Notes under the pieces: model-generated
What the model saw: the letters and a program-made list of their open reading frames with translations, nothing else
The model's database searches: none
What the model was told of the DNA's origin: nothing
Shown: positions 35,220-44,339 of the stretch, one piece after another
Layout of the letters: every line of letters starts with the position of its first letter
Position numbering within the stretch: the first letter of the stretch is position 1
Assembly (NCBI RefSeq): GCF_029266855.1
Contig: NZ_JAQSWB010000002.1
Span: 310,001-374,000 of the forward strand
Direction: 5' to 3'
Length of the DNA: 64,000 bases
From: Fluviicola sp.
GTDB taxonomy: Bacteria > Bacteroidota > Bacteroidia > Flavobacteriales_D > Crocinitomicaceae
Position numbers and translations under genes: made by a program

Positions 35220-36329
35220 CTAAGCAGGAACTGCAACAGGTTCAGGTTTCCCTAACTGGTACAAAAAGGCGAAATGTGAACTCACGGCACCCATAAATGT
35301 CTGGTTCTCCAAATATTCAACCCCGAATTCTTCAGCCGTTTCTTTTACGATCTCCGCAATTTGAGGGTAATGAACATGAGAAATATATGGAAATAAATGA
35401 TGCTCAACCTGGAAGTTCAAACCACCGACATACCACGAGATCCATTTGCTCTTGCGGGCAAAATTCGCTGTTGTCTGAAGCTGATGAATTGCCCAGTCGT
35501 TTTCAATAATCCCTTCTTCGTTTGGAAGCGGGTGGCTCGTTCCTTCAACAGTATGTGCCAGCTGAAAGACCAAAGCAAGAATAAATCCGGCAATTGCCTG
35601 CATGATTATAAATCCGGCAATGGTAGTTCCAACCGGTAACCCGATGATCCCGATAGGCAAATAGATTGTTGTAAAAAAGTAAACTATTTTCAGTAAAATG
35701 ATCTGTGTGAACTTCCGGATGCTGCTTTTCTTTTCCTCACAAAAGGTTTTGTGCTTACGGTATTGAATGAATTGAACGAAATCTTTCAGCGTAACCCAAT
35801 ATAATGTCAGGATCGAATAAAAGAAAACAACATAGATGAACTGGAAACGGTGATAAGACTTGCGCTCGGAATGAGGACAAAAACGCATCAGTAATTTATC
35901 GTCAATATCTTCATCCATATTTGCCACATTTGTATAGGTATGATGCAATACATTGTGCTGCATTTTCCAGTTACAGACGGAGCCACCCAATAAATTAAGG
36001 GTGTGTCCCATGAAATAGTTCAAAGTCTTGTTCTTTGAAAAAGCACCGTGATTGGCGTCGTGCATTACGCTCATTCCAATTCCTGCCAATGCAAATCCCA
36101 TAAAGGACCAGATCAGTAATTGAGCGTAATTGGGAAGAGGAATAGTAAGAAGTAAAACGAAGGGTGTAAGGTAGGTCGCTAACAAAACAAAGGCTTTAAT
36201 GTAGAGCTTTCTGTTTCCTTGTTTTTTGATCTTGTTTCCGCTGAAGTATCCATCAACGCGTTTCTTTAGTGTGGGAAAGAAGTGTTCAAGATCCTTCTTC
36301 TTCCATTTTACGGAACCTATTTCGCTCAT
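35220..36329 (-). CDS. Membrane fatty-acid (acyl-CoA/acyl-lipid) desaturase
   Basis: This diiron integral-membrane desaturase (369 residues) would introduce a double bond into acyl chains and so tune membrane fluidity. All three histidine boxes are present: HDANHGAF (HxxxH), HNVLHHT (HxxHH) and QVEHHLFP (QxxHH). The last form is typical of front-end, linoleoyl-CoA-type (delta-6-like) desaturases. No cytochrome b5 domain is fused. Four or more hydrophobic helices lie between the boxes. It is a single gene on the minus strand. The regiospecificity is unknown. Confidence 0.92.
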   Translation of the reverse strand: MSEIGSVKWKKKDLEHFFPTLKKRVDGYFSGNKIKKQGNRKLYIKAFVLLATYLTPFVLLLTIPLPNYAQLLIWSFMGFALAGIGMSVMHDANHGAFSKNKTLNYFMGHTLNLLGGSVCNWKMQHNVLHHTYTNVANMDEDIDDKLLMRFCPHSERKSYHRFQFIYVVFFYSILTLYWVTLKDFVQFIQYRKHKTFCEEKKSSIRKFTQIILLKIVYFFTTIYLPIGIIGLPVGTTIAGFIIMQAIAGFILALVFQLAHTVEGTSHPLPNEEGIIENDWAIHQLQTTANFARKSKWISWYVGGLNFQVEHHLFPYISHVHYPQIAEIVKETAEEFGVEYLENQTFMGAVSSHFAFLYQLGKPEPVAVPA

Positions 36330-36679
36330 TCAGTTTTTTTAGAGTCCGGCAAGATAGAGATAAAAAACCGCTTTGTGTCATTTATCCAAAATCTTTAGAC
36401 TAACCCTTTAGTTTTGACGATTGAATTGAAATAATGAAAATATTTAACGACTGTTGAATCAGTGTTTTAAAGAAGTTGTTTAAATGCTGGGATTCCAATT
36501 TGCAGCCTTAATTTAACCGTATACCAGTTATTTGTAATTCGCAATTTGTAATTCGGAGTTGCCATGTCAATTCGTCAGGGATTTCGGATTGGCACAACAC
36601 TTGACAAACCATGTCGTCAGCAGTTTTTTGTGCTTTAGAATAAGAACAATGACATTTTGACGTTAAATATACACATACA
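36330..36679. other. Intergenic region with lon promoter and repeat
   Basis: This divergent region of 350 nt contains the repeat TTTGTAATTCG-type text (36531-36560) and two readings of the lon promoter. One is the sigma-54-like TTGGCAC-N5-TTGA at 36589-36604. The other is TTG (36601-36603) with a 19-nt spacer to GTTTTTTG (36623-36630), which matches only the TTTG part of the -7 box. TGACA and TGTC words (36602-36615) may form a short operator. No gene is seen. Confidence 0.5.
36589..36606 (+). promoter_or_regulatory. Candidate -24/-12 (sigma-54-like) element upstream of lon
   Basis: TTGGCACAACACTTGACA has GGCAC and TTGA in sigma-54 spacing, with GA where the consensus has GC. The same TTGACAAAC text occurs upstream of trxA (49588-49596). 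Confidence 0.35.
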
Positions 36680-39097
36680 ATGAAAGATTCATTCGATAAT
36701 ACAATTATAGTCTCATCTGAAGAAGACGCAGAGTTTTTGCCTTTGATGTCTCAGGACGACGAAGACAATATGAACAAAGAGATCTTCCCGGAAGATCTGC
36801 CTATTTTGCCTTTGCGAAATAATGTGCTTTTCCCCGGGGTAATGATTCCCATTACAATTGGTCGCGACAAATCCTTAAAACTATTGCAGGATGCCAATAG
36901 CGGGAAAAGGGTGATCGGAGTGGTTTCCCAAATTGACCAGGAAGAGGAAAATCCTGAATTCAATGACCTGCACCGCGTTGGTACAGTGGCTCAGATCGTT
37001 CGTTTGTTAAAAATGCCCGACGGAACTTCTACAGTGATTATTCAGGGAAAAAGACGCTTTGAGATTGCGGAACCTTATCAAACGGAACCGTACATGCGGG
37101 CGAAAGTAAATTTCCTGACAGAGATCTTACCGGAAAAAGACGATAAGGAAATGGAACTCTTGTTCCGGAATGTCAAGGAATTGGCACTTCAGATTATCAA
37201 AGACAGTCCGAATATTCCTTCGGAAGCTGCATTCGCAATCGGGAATATTGAATCACCGACATTCATGGTGAATTTCATTTCCTCCAATATGAATGCGGAT
37301 GTAAAAAAGAAACAGGAGCTCCTGGAAGAATTGGATTTCCGCAAGCGTGCACGCATGGTGGTGGAACATTTGACTCTCGAATCCCAACTGCTTGAAATGC
37401 GTAATGAGATCCAGTCGAAAGTTCGCATGGATATGGATCGTCAGCAGCGTGAATATTTCCTGCATCAGCAGATCAGGACTATCCAGGATGAGTTAGGGGA
37501 TAATCCGCAGGAACAGGATGTAAAAGACCTGGAAGACCGTGCAGAGAAAAAATTGTGGAGCAAGGAGGTTTCCAAACTGTTCTATAAGGAACTGGCGAAA
37601 TTACAGCGTATGAACCCTCAGGGTGCGGAATATACTGTTCAGCTGAATTACCTGGATACCTTACTTGATTTGCCGTGGAATGAATATTCAATCGATGACC
37701 TGGATCTGAAACGCGCTGCAAAGATCCTGGAACGCGATCATTTCGGACTGGAAAAAGTAAAGGAGCGTATTTTGGAATACCTGGCTGTGTTGAAACTGAA
37801 AGGCGATATGAAATCTCCTATTTTATGTTTCTATGGCCCTCCGGGAGTTGGTAAAACTTCTCTTGGTAAATCGGTTGCTGAAGCTTTGGGACGCAAATAT
37901 GTACGCATGTCACTGGGTGGTGTGCATGATGAAGCTGAAATTCGCGGTCACCGGAAAACATACATCGGTGCAATGCCTGGTCGTGTGATACAGCACTTGA
38001 AAAAAGCGGGAACCGCAAACCCGGTGTTTGTTCTGGATGAAATTGATAAGCTTGGAAGAAGTAATCACGGAGATCCTTCTTCTGCTTTGCTGGAGGTACT
38101 TGATCCGGAGCAAAATTCCTCATTCTATGATAATTACGTGGAAACGGAATTTGATCTTTCGAAGGTCATGTTCATTGCTACTGCAAATAGTTTATCTACC
38201 ATTCAGGGGCCTTTGCTCGACAGAATGGAGATCATTGAAGTGAATGGTTACACCATTGAAGAGAAAATTGAGATCGCGAAAAAGCATTTGTTGCCGAAAC
38301 AATTGGAAGCTCATGGTATCACGAAAAAGAACCTGGTATTAGACCGCAAGGCTCTTGAACGTATTATTGAGAATTACACCAATGAATCCGGTGTTCGCGG
38401 TTTGGATAAAAAACTGGCGAAATTGGCTCGTCATAGAGCAAAACAGGTTGCTTTGGAAGAAGAATACTCTGAAAAAATAGCTATTGAAGAACTGACAGGT
38501 ATTTTAGGAGCCGGACGCGAAAAAACGAAATACGATAACAATGATGTGCCGGGAGTAGTTACCGGATTGGCCTGGACTAGTGTCGGAGGTGACATCCTGT
38601 TTATCGAATCTTCTCTGACGAAAGGAAAAGGGAAATTGACCCTGACCGGAAACCTGGGAGAGGTAATGAAGGAATCTGCAGTAATTGCACTGGAATTCTT
38701 AAAAGCTCATAGCGACTGGCTGGATTTGGAACAGGAATTATTTGATGAAAAAAATGTCCACATCCACGTTCCGGAAGGCGCAACTCCAAAAGACGGTCCT
38801 AGTGCCGGGATCACCATGCTGACCTCTTTGGCAAGTTCTTTCTCGGGTAGAAAGGTGAAGAAAAACCTGGCTATGACGGGTGAGATTACTTTGCGAGGTG
38901 AAGTGCTTCCTGTTGGCGGGATCAAAGAAAAGATCCTGGCGGCTAAACGCGCAAATATCAAAGAAATTATCTTAAGTGAGCGCAACCGGAAAGACGTGGA
39001 AGAGATCACAGCCGATTATGTGAAAGGACTGAAGTTTCACTATGTCAAGAAAATGAAAGAAGTCATTGATCTGGCATTGGAAAAGCAAGGTAAATAA
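36680..39097 (+). CDS. lon: ATP-dependent Lon protease
   Basis: This is a cytoplasmic AAA+ protease that degrades damaged and regulatory proteins, 805 residues. The N-terminal substrate-binding LON domain begins at '[18 protein letters not shown]' after an acidic extension of about 38 residues. A coiled-coil region follows. The AAA+ Walker A is GPPGVGKT near residue 385, with Walker B 'VFVLDEIDK'. The protease domain has catalytic Ser in '[10 protein letters not shown]' near 707 and Lys in '[10 protein letters not shown]' near 750. It is a single gene with a perfect hairpin terminator. Heat-shock-type control is expected, but no known operator can be named. Confidence 0.97.
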   Translation: MKDSFDNTIIVSSEEDAEFLPLMSQDDEDNMNKEIFPEDLPILPLRNNVLFPGVMIPITIGRDKSLKLLQDANSGKRVIGVVSQIDQEEENPEFNDLHRVGTVAQIVRLLKMPDGTSTVIIQGKRRFEIAEPYQTEPYMRAKVNFLTEILPEKDDKEMELLFRNVKELALQIIKDSPNIPSEAAFAIGNIESPTFMVNFISSNMNADVKKKQELLEELDFRKRARMVVEHLTLESQLLEMRNEIQSKVRMDMDRQQREYFLHQQIRTIQDELGDNPQEQDVKDLEDRAEKKLWSKEVSKLFYKELAKLQRMNPQGAEYTVQLNYLDTLLDLPWNEYSIDDLDLKRAAKILERDHFGLEKVKERILEYLAVLKLKGDMKSPILCFYGPPGVGKTSLGKSVAEALGRKYVRMSLGGVHDEAEIRGHRKTYIGAMPGRVIQHLKKAGTANPVFVLDEIDKLGRSNHGDPSSALLEVLDPEQNSSFYDNYVETEFDLSKVMFIATANSLSTIQGPLLDRMEIIEVNGYTIEEKIEIAKKHLLPKQLEAHGITKKNLVLDRKALERIIENYTNESGVRGLDKKLAKLARHRAKQVALEEEYSEKIAIEELTGILGAGREKTKYDNNDVPGVVTGLAWTSVGGDILFIESSLTKGKGKLTLTGNLGEVMKESAVIALEFLKAHSDWLDLEQELFDEKNVHIHVPEGATPKDGPSAGITMLTSLASSFSGRKVKKNLAMTGEITLRGEVLPVGGIKEKILAAKRANIKEIILSERNRKDVEEITADYVKGLKFHYVKKMKEVIDLALEKQGK

Positions 39098-39121
39098 GAA
39101 AGTTATTAGGTTTGTTTTATA

Positions 39122-39158
39122 GTGGGGACGCAATTGTATTGCGTCCCCACATTTTTTT
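39122..39158 (+). terminator. Perfect hairpin terminator of lon
   Basis: GTGGGGACGCAAT (39122-39134) and ATTGCGTCCCCAC (39138-39150) form a 13-bp perfect stem with a 3-nt loop, followed by seven T. The last T is the first base of the next gene's -7 box. Confidence 0.9.
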
Positions 39159-39165
39159 ATCTTTG
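39134..39165 (+). promoter_or_regulatory. Promoter of the O-acetylation genes, embedded in the lon terminator
   Basis: TTG (39134-39136, in the terminator loop), a 21-nt spacer and TATCTTTG (39158-39165) match the Bacteroidota promoter. The start near 39170 gives a leader of about 17 nt to the GTG at 39187. Confidence 0.65.
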
Positions 39166-39186
39166 AAAACCAAATAATCAAAACAA

Positions 39187-40611
39187 GTGGTTTTTAGTAG
39201 TACACTTTTTCTATTTTACTTCCTGCCATTATTCCTGCTTGTTTATCATGTGGTTCCCAAATCACTGAAGAATTGGACAATCTTCTTTTTCAGTATCTTA
39301 TTCTATGCCTGGGGAGCTCCTGTTTTTGTTTTTATTCTTTTGGGTACTTCCCTCCTTGATTTTTTACTGGTCAGGTCTATTCACCGGTCCGAAGAAGAAA
39401 GAAAGCGGAAAGTGCTGCTTATTCTCTCTCTTGTTATCAATTTAGGTCTTTTGGCCTATTTTAAGTATTCCAATTTCTTTATCGGAAATGCAAACGAATT
39501 ACTGGAAAGTTTCGGTTTAAAGGAGGTAAGCTGGACCAAAGTAATTATGCCGATCGGGATTTCGTTTTTCACTTTTGAATCGATTACCTACACGGTCGAT
39601 GTCTATCGCAGAAAACACGCTCCTCTAAATAACCTGAAGGATTATCTTTTATACCTCCTGGCTTTTCCCAAGTTAATTGCAGGACCAATTGTCCGTTTCC
39701 AGGAAATTGCAGATGAGGTTATTGAACGCAAAGAGAATATTGACGAAAAGCTCATTGGGTTTTACCGCTTTTCTATTGGCTTGGCAAAGAAAGTATTGAT
39801 TGCGAATGTTATGGCTGAACAGGCAAAAGTGATCTTTGAAAGTGATTTCCATCAATTGAGCGCTTCAACAGCCTGGATCGGGATTTTAGCTTACACCATG
39901 CAAATCTATTTCGATTTTTCGGGGTATTCGGATATGGCCATTGGCTTGGGTAAGATCATGGGGTTCCATTTTCCTGAAAATTTCAATAGTCCTTATAGTT
40001 CAAAAAGCATTACTGAGTTTTGGCGTCGTTGGCATATGACGCTGGGAAATTTCATGCGCGATTACCTCTATATTCCCTTAGGAGGAAACCGGGTGTCATC
40101 GAAATCCCGTTTATACTTCAATCTGATCCTGGTGTTTATTTTGTCGGGATTTTGGCACGGTGCATCCTGGAACTTTGTTGTTTGGGGAGCATTTCATGGT
40201 TTTTTCCTGATTCTGGATCGCATTTTCCTCGTCAAACTTTTAAACCGCCTGGGAAGTGTTCTATCCATTGCAATAACCTTCCTGATCGTAATGATGGGCT
40301 GGGTCATTTTCAAGATCGAGGACGATATGAGTAAGGTAGGACTTTATTTTGAGCGCTTATTCGATTTCAGCTGGGATAACACTTTTGTGCCGCTTGCAAA
40401 TTTCTGGCCTGTATTGATCGTAGCAGCGTTCTTTTCCTTCCTTCCGGCCTTATCAATCGGGAAGAAAATGCAGGATTTTGTTTATAGCAGGAATACCTAT
40501 TCATTGACTGCAAACGGCTTGTTTCTTTTCGTGACTATTGTTTTGTTTGTGCTTAGCGCGAGTTCGGTTACTTCGTCAGGTTTTAATCCCTTTATTTATT
40601 TCCGTTTTTGA
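39187..40611 (+). CDS. MBOAT-family membrane O-acyltransferase (AlgI-like)
   Basis: This is a polytopic inner-membrane acyltransferase of 474 residues that passes acetyl groups across the membrane for polysaccharide O-acetylation. The GTG start begins the family text 'MVFSSTLFLFYFLPLFLLVY'. Signatures are 'MPIGISFFTFESITYTVDVYR', 'PKLIAGPIVRF' and 'FSGYSDMAIGLGKIMGF'. The catalytic His lies in 'FWRRWHMTLGNFMRDYLYIPLGG', and a second in 'LSGFWHGASWNFVVWGAFHG'. It overlaps the AlgX-like gene by one base (TGATG). The acceptor polymer is unknown; the pair would modify an extracellular glycan. Confidence 0.94.
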   Translation: MVFSSTLFLFYFLPLFLLVYHVVPKSLKNWTIFFFSILFYAWGAPVFVFILLGTSLLDFLLVRSIHRSEEERKRKVLLILSLVINLGLLAYFKYSNFFIGNANELLESFGLKEVSWTKVIMPIGISFFTFESITYTVDVYRRKHAPLNNLKDYLLYLLAFPKLIAGPIVRFQEIADEVIERKENIDEKLIGFYRFSIGLAKKVLIANVMAEQAKVIFESDFHQLSASTAWIGILAYTMQIYFDFSGYSDMAIGLGKIMGFHFPENFNSPYSSKSITEFWRRWHMTLGNFMRDYLYIPLGGNRVSSKSRLYFNLILVFILSGFWHGASWNFVVWGAFHGFFLILDRIFLVKLLNRLGSVLSIAITFLIVMMGWVIFKIEDDMSKVGLYFERLFDFSWDNTFVPLANFWPVLIVAAFFSFLPALSIGKKMQDFVYSRNTYSLTANGLFLFVTIVLFVLSASSVTSSGFNPFIYFRF

Positions 40612-41762
40612 TGAATCAGCAACCGGCATATAAACGATTGAAACAGGTTGTTTTCTTTGGAATCATCGCTTTATTGTGTATTCCGATGATTCAGCATAAG
40701 TTTCGTTTTTTTGAAGAGAAACCTTTGAACGGATCGTTTGAACTTTCATCCAAACCTAAATTGACCAAGGAAAGCTGGTTCTCGGGGAAATACCAGGAAG
40801 GACAGGATAAATACATTACGGACCACACAGGTTTCCGGCCGGCTTGGATCCGTATATATAATCAGTGGAATTACAGTTTGTTTAATATAGCACATGCTTC
40901 CGGGGTGATAAGGGGAAAAGAAGATTATCTCTACGAGGAAAGTTATATAAATGCTTATTATGGAGCTGATTTCCTGGGAGAACAGAAAATTGAAAGGATC
41001 ACAGCAGATTGGAAATCCATACAGGATACTTTGAAGGAAAAGGGAATTGATTTGGTGGTGATTCTTGCTCCCGGAAAAGCCAGCTTCTATCCGGAGTATA
41101 TTCCTGAAACATATAAAAGACCCCGGACCGGGAATACCAATTATGAGGTGTTTAAAAAACAATTCCACAAACACGCTGTAACTTACATTGATATGCATAG
41201 TTGGTTTGAATCGATGAAGAAGGAGTCGAAATACCCGCTGTTTTCAAAAACAGGAATTCACTGGAGTGCCTACGGTCAGTTTTTGGCGATGGATTCGCTT
41301 AGTAAATTTGTCTCAAAACGCTGTAAAACTGAAACTCCTCATTTGGTGTTGGAGACCATTGTGGAGTCTGATAAGCCAATGCTTGGTGATGATGATATCG
41401 GGCGTGGAATGAATTTGATAGTTGGAATTCCGGATTTGAAACTGGCTTATCCGAGGTTTCATCCGAACCGGAAACCAAAGAAGGATGATCCGAAAGTATT
41501 GGTTATTGCGGATAGCTTTTATTGGCCTTTATTCAATTCAAATTGTTCCAACTTCCTGTTTAACGGAGGCAAGTTTTGGTATTATAATGAACAGATTTAT
41601 CCGGCTAGCTATACTAAAGCCACCTTGGTGAAAGATCAGTCTTTGGATCAAAAGTTAAAAGAAAATAAAGTGGTTTTTCTTCTGATCACCGATGCTAACT
41701 TGCACAAATTCAGTTTTGGTTTTATAGAAATGGCCTGCGCAGAATATGGAATCAAAAAATAA
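40611..41762 (+). CDS. AlgX/AlgJ-like SGNH-fold O-acetyltransferase partner
   Basis: The protein has 383 residues with one N-terminal membrane anchor ('VVFFGIIALLCIPMI'). The catalytic domain of AlgX/AlgJ proteins is visible in 'DHTGFRPAWIRIYNQWNY', 'GKEDYLYEESYINAYYG', 'VVILAPGKASFYPEYIPE', 'TGIHWSAYGQFLAMDSL' (catalytic His) and 'KVLVIADSFYWPLFNS' (catalytic Ser). It receives acetyl groups from the MBOAT partner and places them on a periplasmic or surface glycan. The ATG at 40611 is preferred over an in-frame TTG at 40608, because it overlaps the MBOAT stop as TGATG. Confidence 0.9.
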   Translation: MNQQPAYKRLKQVVFFGIIALLCIPMIQHKFRFFEEKPLNGSFELSSKPKLTKESWFSGKYQEGQDKYITDHTGFRPAWIRIYNQWNYSLFNIAHASGVIRGKEDYLYEESYINAYYGADFLGEQKIERITADWKSIQDTLKEKGIDLVVILAPGKASFYPEYIPETYKRPRTGNTNYEVFKKQFHKHAVTYIDMHSWFESMKKESKYPLFSKTGIHWSAYGQFLAMDSLSKFVSKRCKTETPHLVLETIVESDKPMLGDDDIGRGMNLIVGIPDLKLAYPRFHPNRKPKKDDPKVLVIADSFYWPLFNSNCSNFLFNGGKFWYYNEQIYPASYTKATLVKDQSLDQKLKENKVVFLLITDANLHKFSFGFIEMACAEYGIKK

Positions 41763-41763
41763 A

Positions 41764-41784
41764 GGGACCGTTTTCACGAGTCCC
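41764..41784 (-). terminator. Short terminator-like hairpin for the minus-strand gene
   Basis: GGGAC (41764-41768) pairs with GTCCC (41780-41784). On the minus strand a T-rich tail follows within the 3' end of the AlgX-like gene. Confidence 0.4.
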
Positions 41785-41825
41785 CTTACTGATTTAGGTG
41801 TAGGTGTAGAATCTATTGTTAATTA

Positions 41826-42605
41826 TTAAGGTTTTACTTCTTTCGGTGGTTCAGGCTCAACGATCATTGCCGGTTTTCCGGCAAGTGGAATTTCTTCCTC
41901 GTACGGAATCATTTCTCCTTCGATAACAGGCTCTCCCGGGATAGGGATCTCACCGTTTTTCACATCGCATTTAACGGCTTCGGCTTTCAGTGTTAAGATT
42001 AACTTCTTTCCCCTTGCAAAAGATTCTATGCTTTGTTTCTGTAAAGTATCTCCTGTATGATTTTTTGCCAGGTAGATCAGGTCAAAAGTTTCCTCCTTCA
42101 GATCTTTTCTGTTCACTGTTAGTTCAAAGTTTCCGTCTTTATCCGTAATGCCTATCAGGATCGTTTTACCATCCTGCTGGATTTCAACGGGAGATTTTGC
42201 TAGCGGTTTTCCTGTTTGTTCATCTTTCAGTTGCCCGCTTATTTTTAACGGAAACTTGAGTTTGTTGAATGCTTTTTGTTTCACAACTGTTGCATCATCC
42301 GGTGCCGACTCACAGGATGAGATTACCGGACCCAAAAAACCAAGTATACCCAGTAAAGATAATCCCACCCGATAGGAAGCGATGGACAATGCAACATGTG
42401 AAGTTTTAGAACTGATTTGATGATTATGAAAAATTCCGCAAACCTTTCCCGGGTTCGACGTAATGATTTGTTTGATTTCAGTTTCTGATTTATGACGGAA
42501 ATCCGTCAGTACTTTTTCACAACTGGAACAATAATAGCCGCCATTGCGTTGTTCCATTCGCGTATGCGACTGATTACAAGGAAGTGACATGATGGGCTTG
42601 TCCAT
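41826..42605 (-). CDS. Membrane-anchored protein with N-terminal Cys-rich domain and carboxypeptidase-regulatory-like domain
   Basis: The protein has 259 residues. The N-terminal 65 residues have paired cysteines ('LPCNQSHTRMEQRNGGYYCSSCEKVLTDF' region, then 'VCGIFHNHQI'). This is a cytoplasmic module found at the start of many Bacteroidota membrane proteins and probably binds a metal. A hydrophobic helix follows ('YRVGLSLLGILGFLGPVISS'). A CarboxypepD_reg-like beta-sandwich comes next ('FPLKISGQLKDEQTGKPLAKSPVEI' and 'TDKDGNFELTVNRKDL'). A proline/glutamate-rich tail ends the chain. The function is unknown; the layout suggests a sensor or anchor. It is not linked to its neighbours by operon structure. 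Confidence 0.78.
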   Translation of the reverse strand: MDKPIMSLPCNQSHTRMEQRNGGYYCSSCEKVLTDFRHKSETEIKQIITSNPGKVCGIFHNHQISSKTSHVALSIASYRVGLSLLGILGFLGPVISSCESAPDDATVVKQKAFNKLKFPLKISGQLKDEQTGKPLAKSPVEIQQDGKTILIGITDKDGNFELTVNRKDLKEETFDLIYLAKNHTGDTLQKQSIESFARGKKLILTLKAEAVKCDVKNGEIPIPGEPVIEGEMIPYEEEIPLAGKPAMIVEPEPPKEVKP

Positions 42606-42743
42606 AATTGCAGTTTAGTAAAATGAAAGTAGGAATTAATTAATTCGCTCATTTCAAAAAAATGTGAAGTGTATGTTTGCTTTATTCGGAGGGTTTGTTT
42701 CTGGTTTTTAAAGAAGGAATGGTACAAGCTGTATGGTGAATTG

Positions 42744-42775
42744 TTTTCTGCGGAAATCTGCGAAATCTGTGGGAG
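42744..42775. repeat. ATCTGCG-type dispersed repeat
   Basis: The stretch reads as three successive TCTGCGGAAA / TCTGCGAAA / TCTGTGGGAG units. A degenerate relative lies at 28915-28949. It sits in the gap upstream of the thioesterase gene. Confidence 0.5.
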
Positions 42776-42878
42776 AATTATTTATTTGTTGTTTACCTCT
42801 TTTTAATAAGTAGTAATTTTACCTTGAAAAGTTAGTTGCTGAAAGTCTTTTAGCTAATTTAAAAGAGAATTCGAATCG

Positions 42879-43304
42879 ATGAGAAAATTGAATAGCGTTT
42901 CACTGGAACAGATCAATCAATATTCAAATAATACCATGCTGGGACATTTGGATATTAAATGCGTGGAAATCGGGGAAGATTACATTGTGGCAACTATGCC
43001 TGTGGATCACCGGACACACCAGCCTATGGGCTTGTTACACGGTGGGGCAAGCGCTGCCCTGATCGAATCGATTGGCTCTATCGGTTCTACATTATTGCTT
43101 GATATCAGTAAAGAAGTACCTGTTGGAATCGAGATCAATGCCAATCATATCGGGAGCGTAAGAACCGGTTCTGTGAAAGGAATAGGGAAGATCGTGCATG
43201 CTGGATCGCGTACACACATTTGGCAGGTAGATATTTTTGATGAGTCGAACAATAAATTGATTTGTACTGGTCGTTTAACAGTAATGATTGTTCCAAGGTC
43301 GTGA
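42879..43304 (+). CDS. menI: Hotdog-fold thioesterase, probable DHNA-CoA thioesterase of menaquinone synthesis
   Basis: This PaaI/YdiI-type hotdog thioesterase has 141 residues. The motif 'HQPMGLLHGGASAALIESIGS' holds the catalytic Glu/Asn region and the HGG turn. 'GIEINANHIGSVRTGSVKGIG' completes the hotdog. Its stop overlaps a GTG start of the isochorismate synthase gene by 4 nt, and menD lies about 2 kb downstream. This context points to 1,4-dihydroxy-2-naphthoyl-CoA hydrolysis. The fold is certain; the substrate is inferred from context. Confidence 0.88.
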   Translation: MRKLNSVSLEQINQYSNNTMLGHLDIKCVEIGEDYIVATMPVDHRTHQPMGLLHGGASAALIESIGSIGSTLLLDISKEVPVGIEINANHIGSVRTGSVKGIGKIVHAGSRTHIWQVDIFDESNNKLICTGRLTVMIVPRS

Positions 43305-44275
43305 AAGATTTAGTCATTTATAGATTACCTAAAGAAAAAGAGCCTGTAATCAAAAGAGGTACCTTTTTTGCTTTGAAGGAAGAGGAAAAGCCTTCGGGCT
43401 TTGTTGTTTCGGATTTTCTCCATGAACGGACCTATCATTTCAAAGAATCCGCAGACCTGGATATTGCTTTTGACTTTCATTACAGCAAGGAAATACCAAC
43501 CGTCATTTCACGAAGAGATTACCAGATCGAAGCTCAGGCTTTTTTGAACTCGTTTCCCCTTCTTGGTGTGGAAAAAGGTGTTTTTTCGAGAGTAAAACAA
43601 ACGCCTTTTGAAGGTGAAAGAGCCTTTGATCTGTTCCACATGCTGGAAAATACTTATCCCAATGCATTTTGTTACCTGATCTCTTCCCGGGAATTCGGAA
43701 CCTGGATCGGGGCCACTCCCGAATTGCTGATGAACCAGGAAGGAATGGTTTGTAAAACCGTTGCGCTGGCAGGAACCCACGGAGAAAATGAAGAACACGA
43801 ATGGACACCGAAGGAATTGGAAGAACATGCTTTTGTAGTAGATGCGATCAAGGAAAGTTTGGAACGGAATGCCTGCGTTGAAATTGAATCTGAAGGCCCA
43901 TATGTTGTTCAGGCTGGACCGGTTCAGCATTTAAAAACTGACTTCAAAGCACTTCTTACAAAACCGAATGCATGGTCCATTGCTTTGGATCTGCATCCTA
44001 CTCCAGCAGTTTGCGGAACACCGAGAAGAAATGCAATTGAAGCAATTGCAAGCAGGGAAATGCATGACCGCGGATTATATACCGGATTTATTGGTTTGTT
44101 TGAAGAGGGAAATACCAACCTGTTTGTAAATCTTCGTTGTGCACAGCTCTTCCAGGATAGAGCCTTTTTATATGTTGGCGGAGGTTTTACCATTGATTCG
44201 ATTCCGGATATGGAATGGGAAGAAACAGAACACAAGGCTGAAACGCTGATGCGTGTGATGAAAAAAATTTATTAA
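43301..44275 (+). CDS. menF: Isochorismate synthase (chorismate-binding enzyme)
   Basis: This enzyme converts chorismate to isochorismate, the first step of menaquinone synthesis. A GTG at 43301 overlaps the thioesterase stop as GTGA and gives 324 residues starting 'MKDLVIYRLPKEKEPV'. Earlier frame extension to 43262 lies inside the previous gene. Chorismate-binding motifs are 'LAGTHGENEEHEWTPKELEEH', 'QAGPVQHLKTDF', 'LHPTPAVCGTPRRNAIEAI', 'RGLYTGFIGLFEEG' and 'LYVGGGFTIDSIPDMEWEETEHKA'. The protein is short, as in many Bacteroidota, because the N-terminal domain is reduced. Confidence 0.9.
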   Translation: MKDLVIYRLPKEKEPVIKRGTFFALKEEEKPSGFVVSDFLHERTYHFKESADLDIAFDFHYSKEIPTVISRRDYQIEAQAFLNSFPLLGVEKGVFSRVKQTPFEGERAFDLFHMLENTYPNAFCYLISSREFGTWIGATPELLMNQEGMVCKTVALAGTHGENEEHEWTPKELEEHAFVVDAIKESLERNACVEIESEGPYVVQAGPVQHLKTDFKALLTKPNAWSIALDLHPTPAVCGTPRRNAIEAIASREMHDRGLYTGFIGLFEEGNTNLFVNLRCAQLFQDRAFLYVGGGFTIDSIPDMEWEETEHKAETLMRVMKKIY

Positions 44276-44339
44276 TCACCTTTCCGGTGTTAATTCGCCA
44301 ATTGCACTAATTTCACCGAAGTTTAAATTATACTGATTT

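Noticed and set aside
36602-36615. CIRCE (HrcA) element upstream of lon
   Set aside because: The TGACA/TGTC words are short and do not match the 9-9-9 CIRCE consensus.
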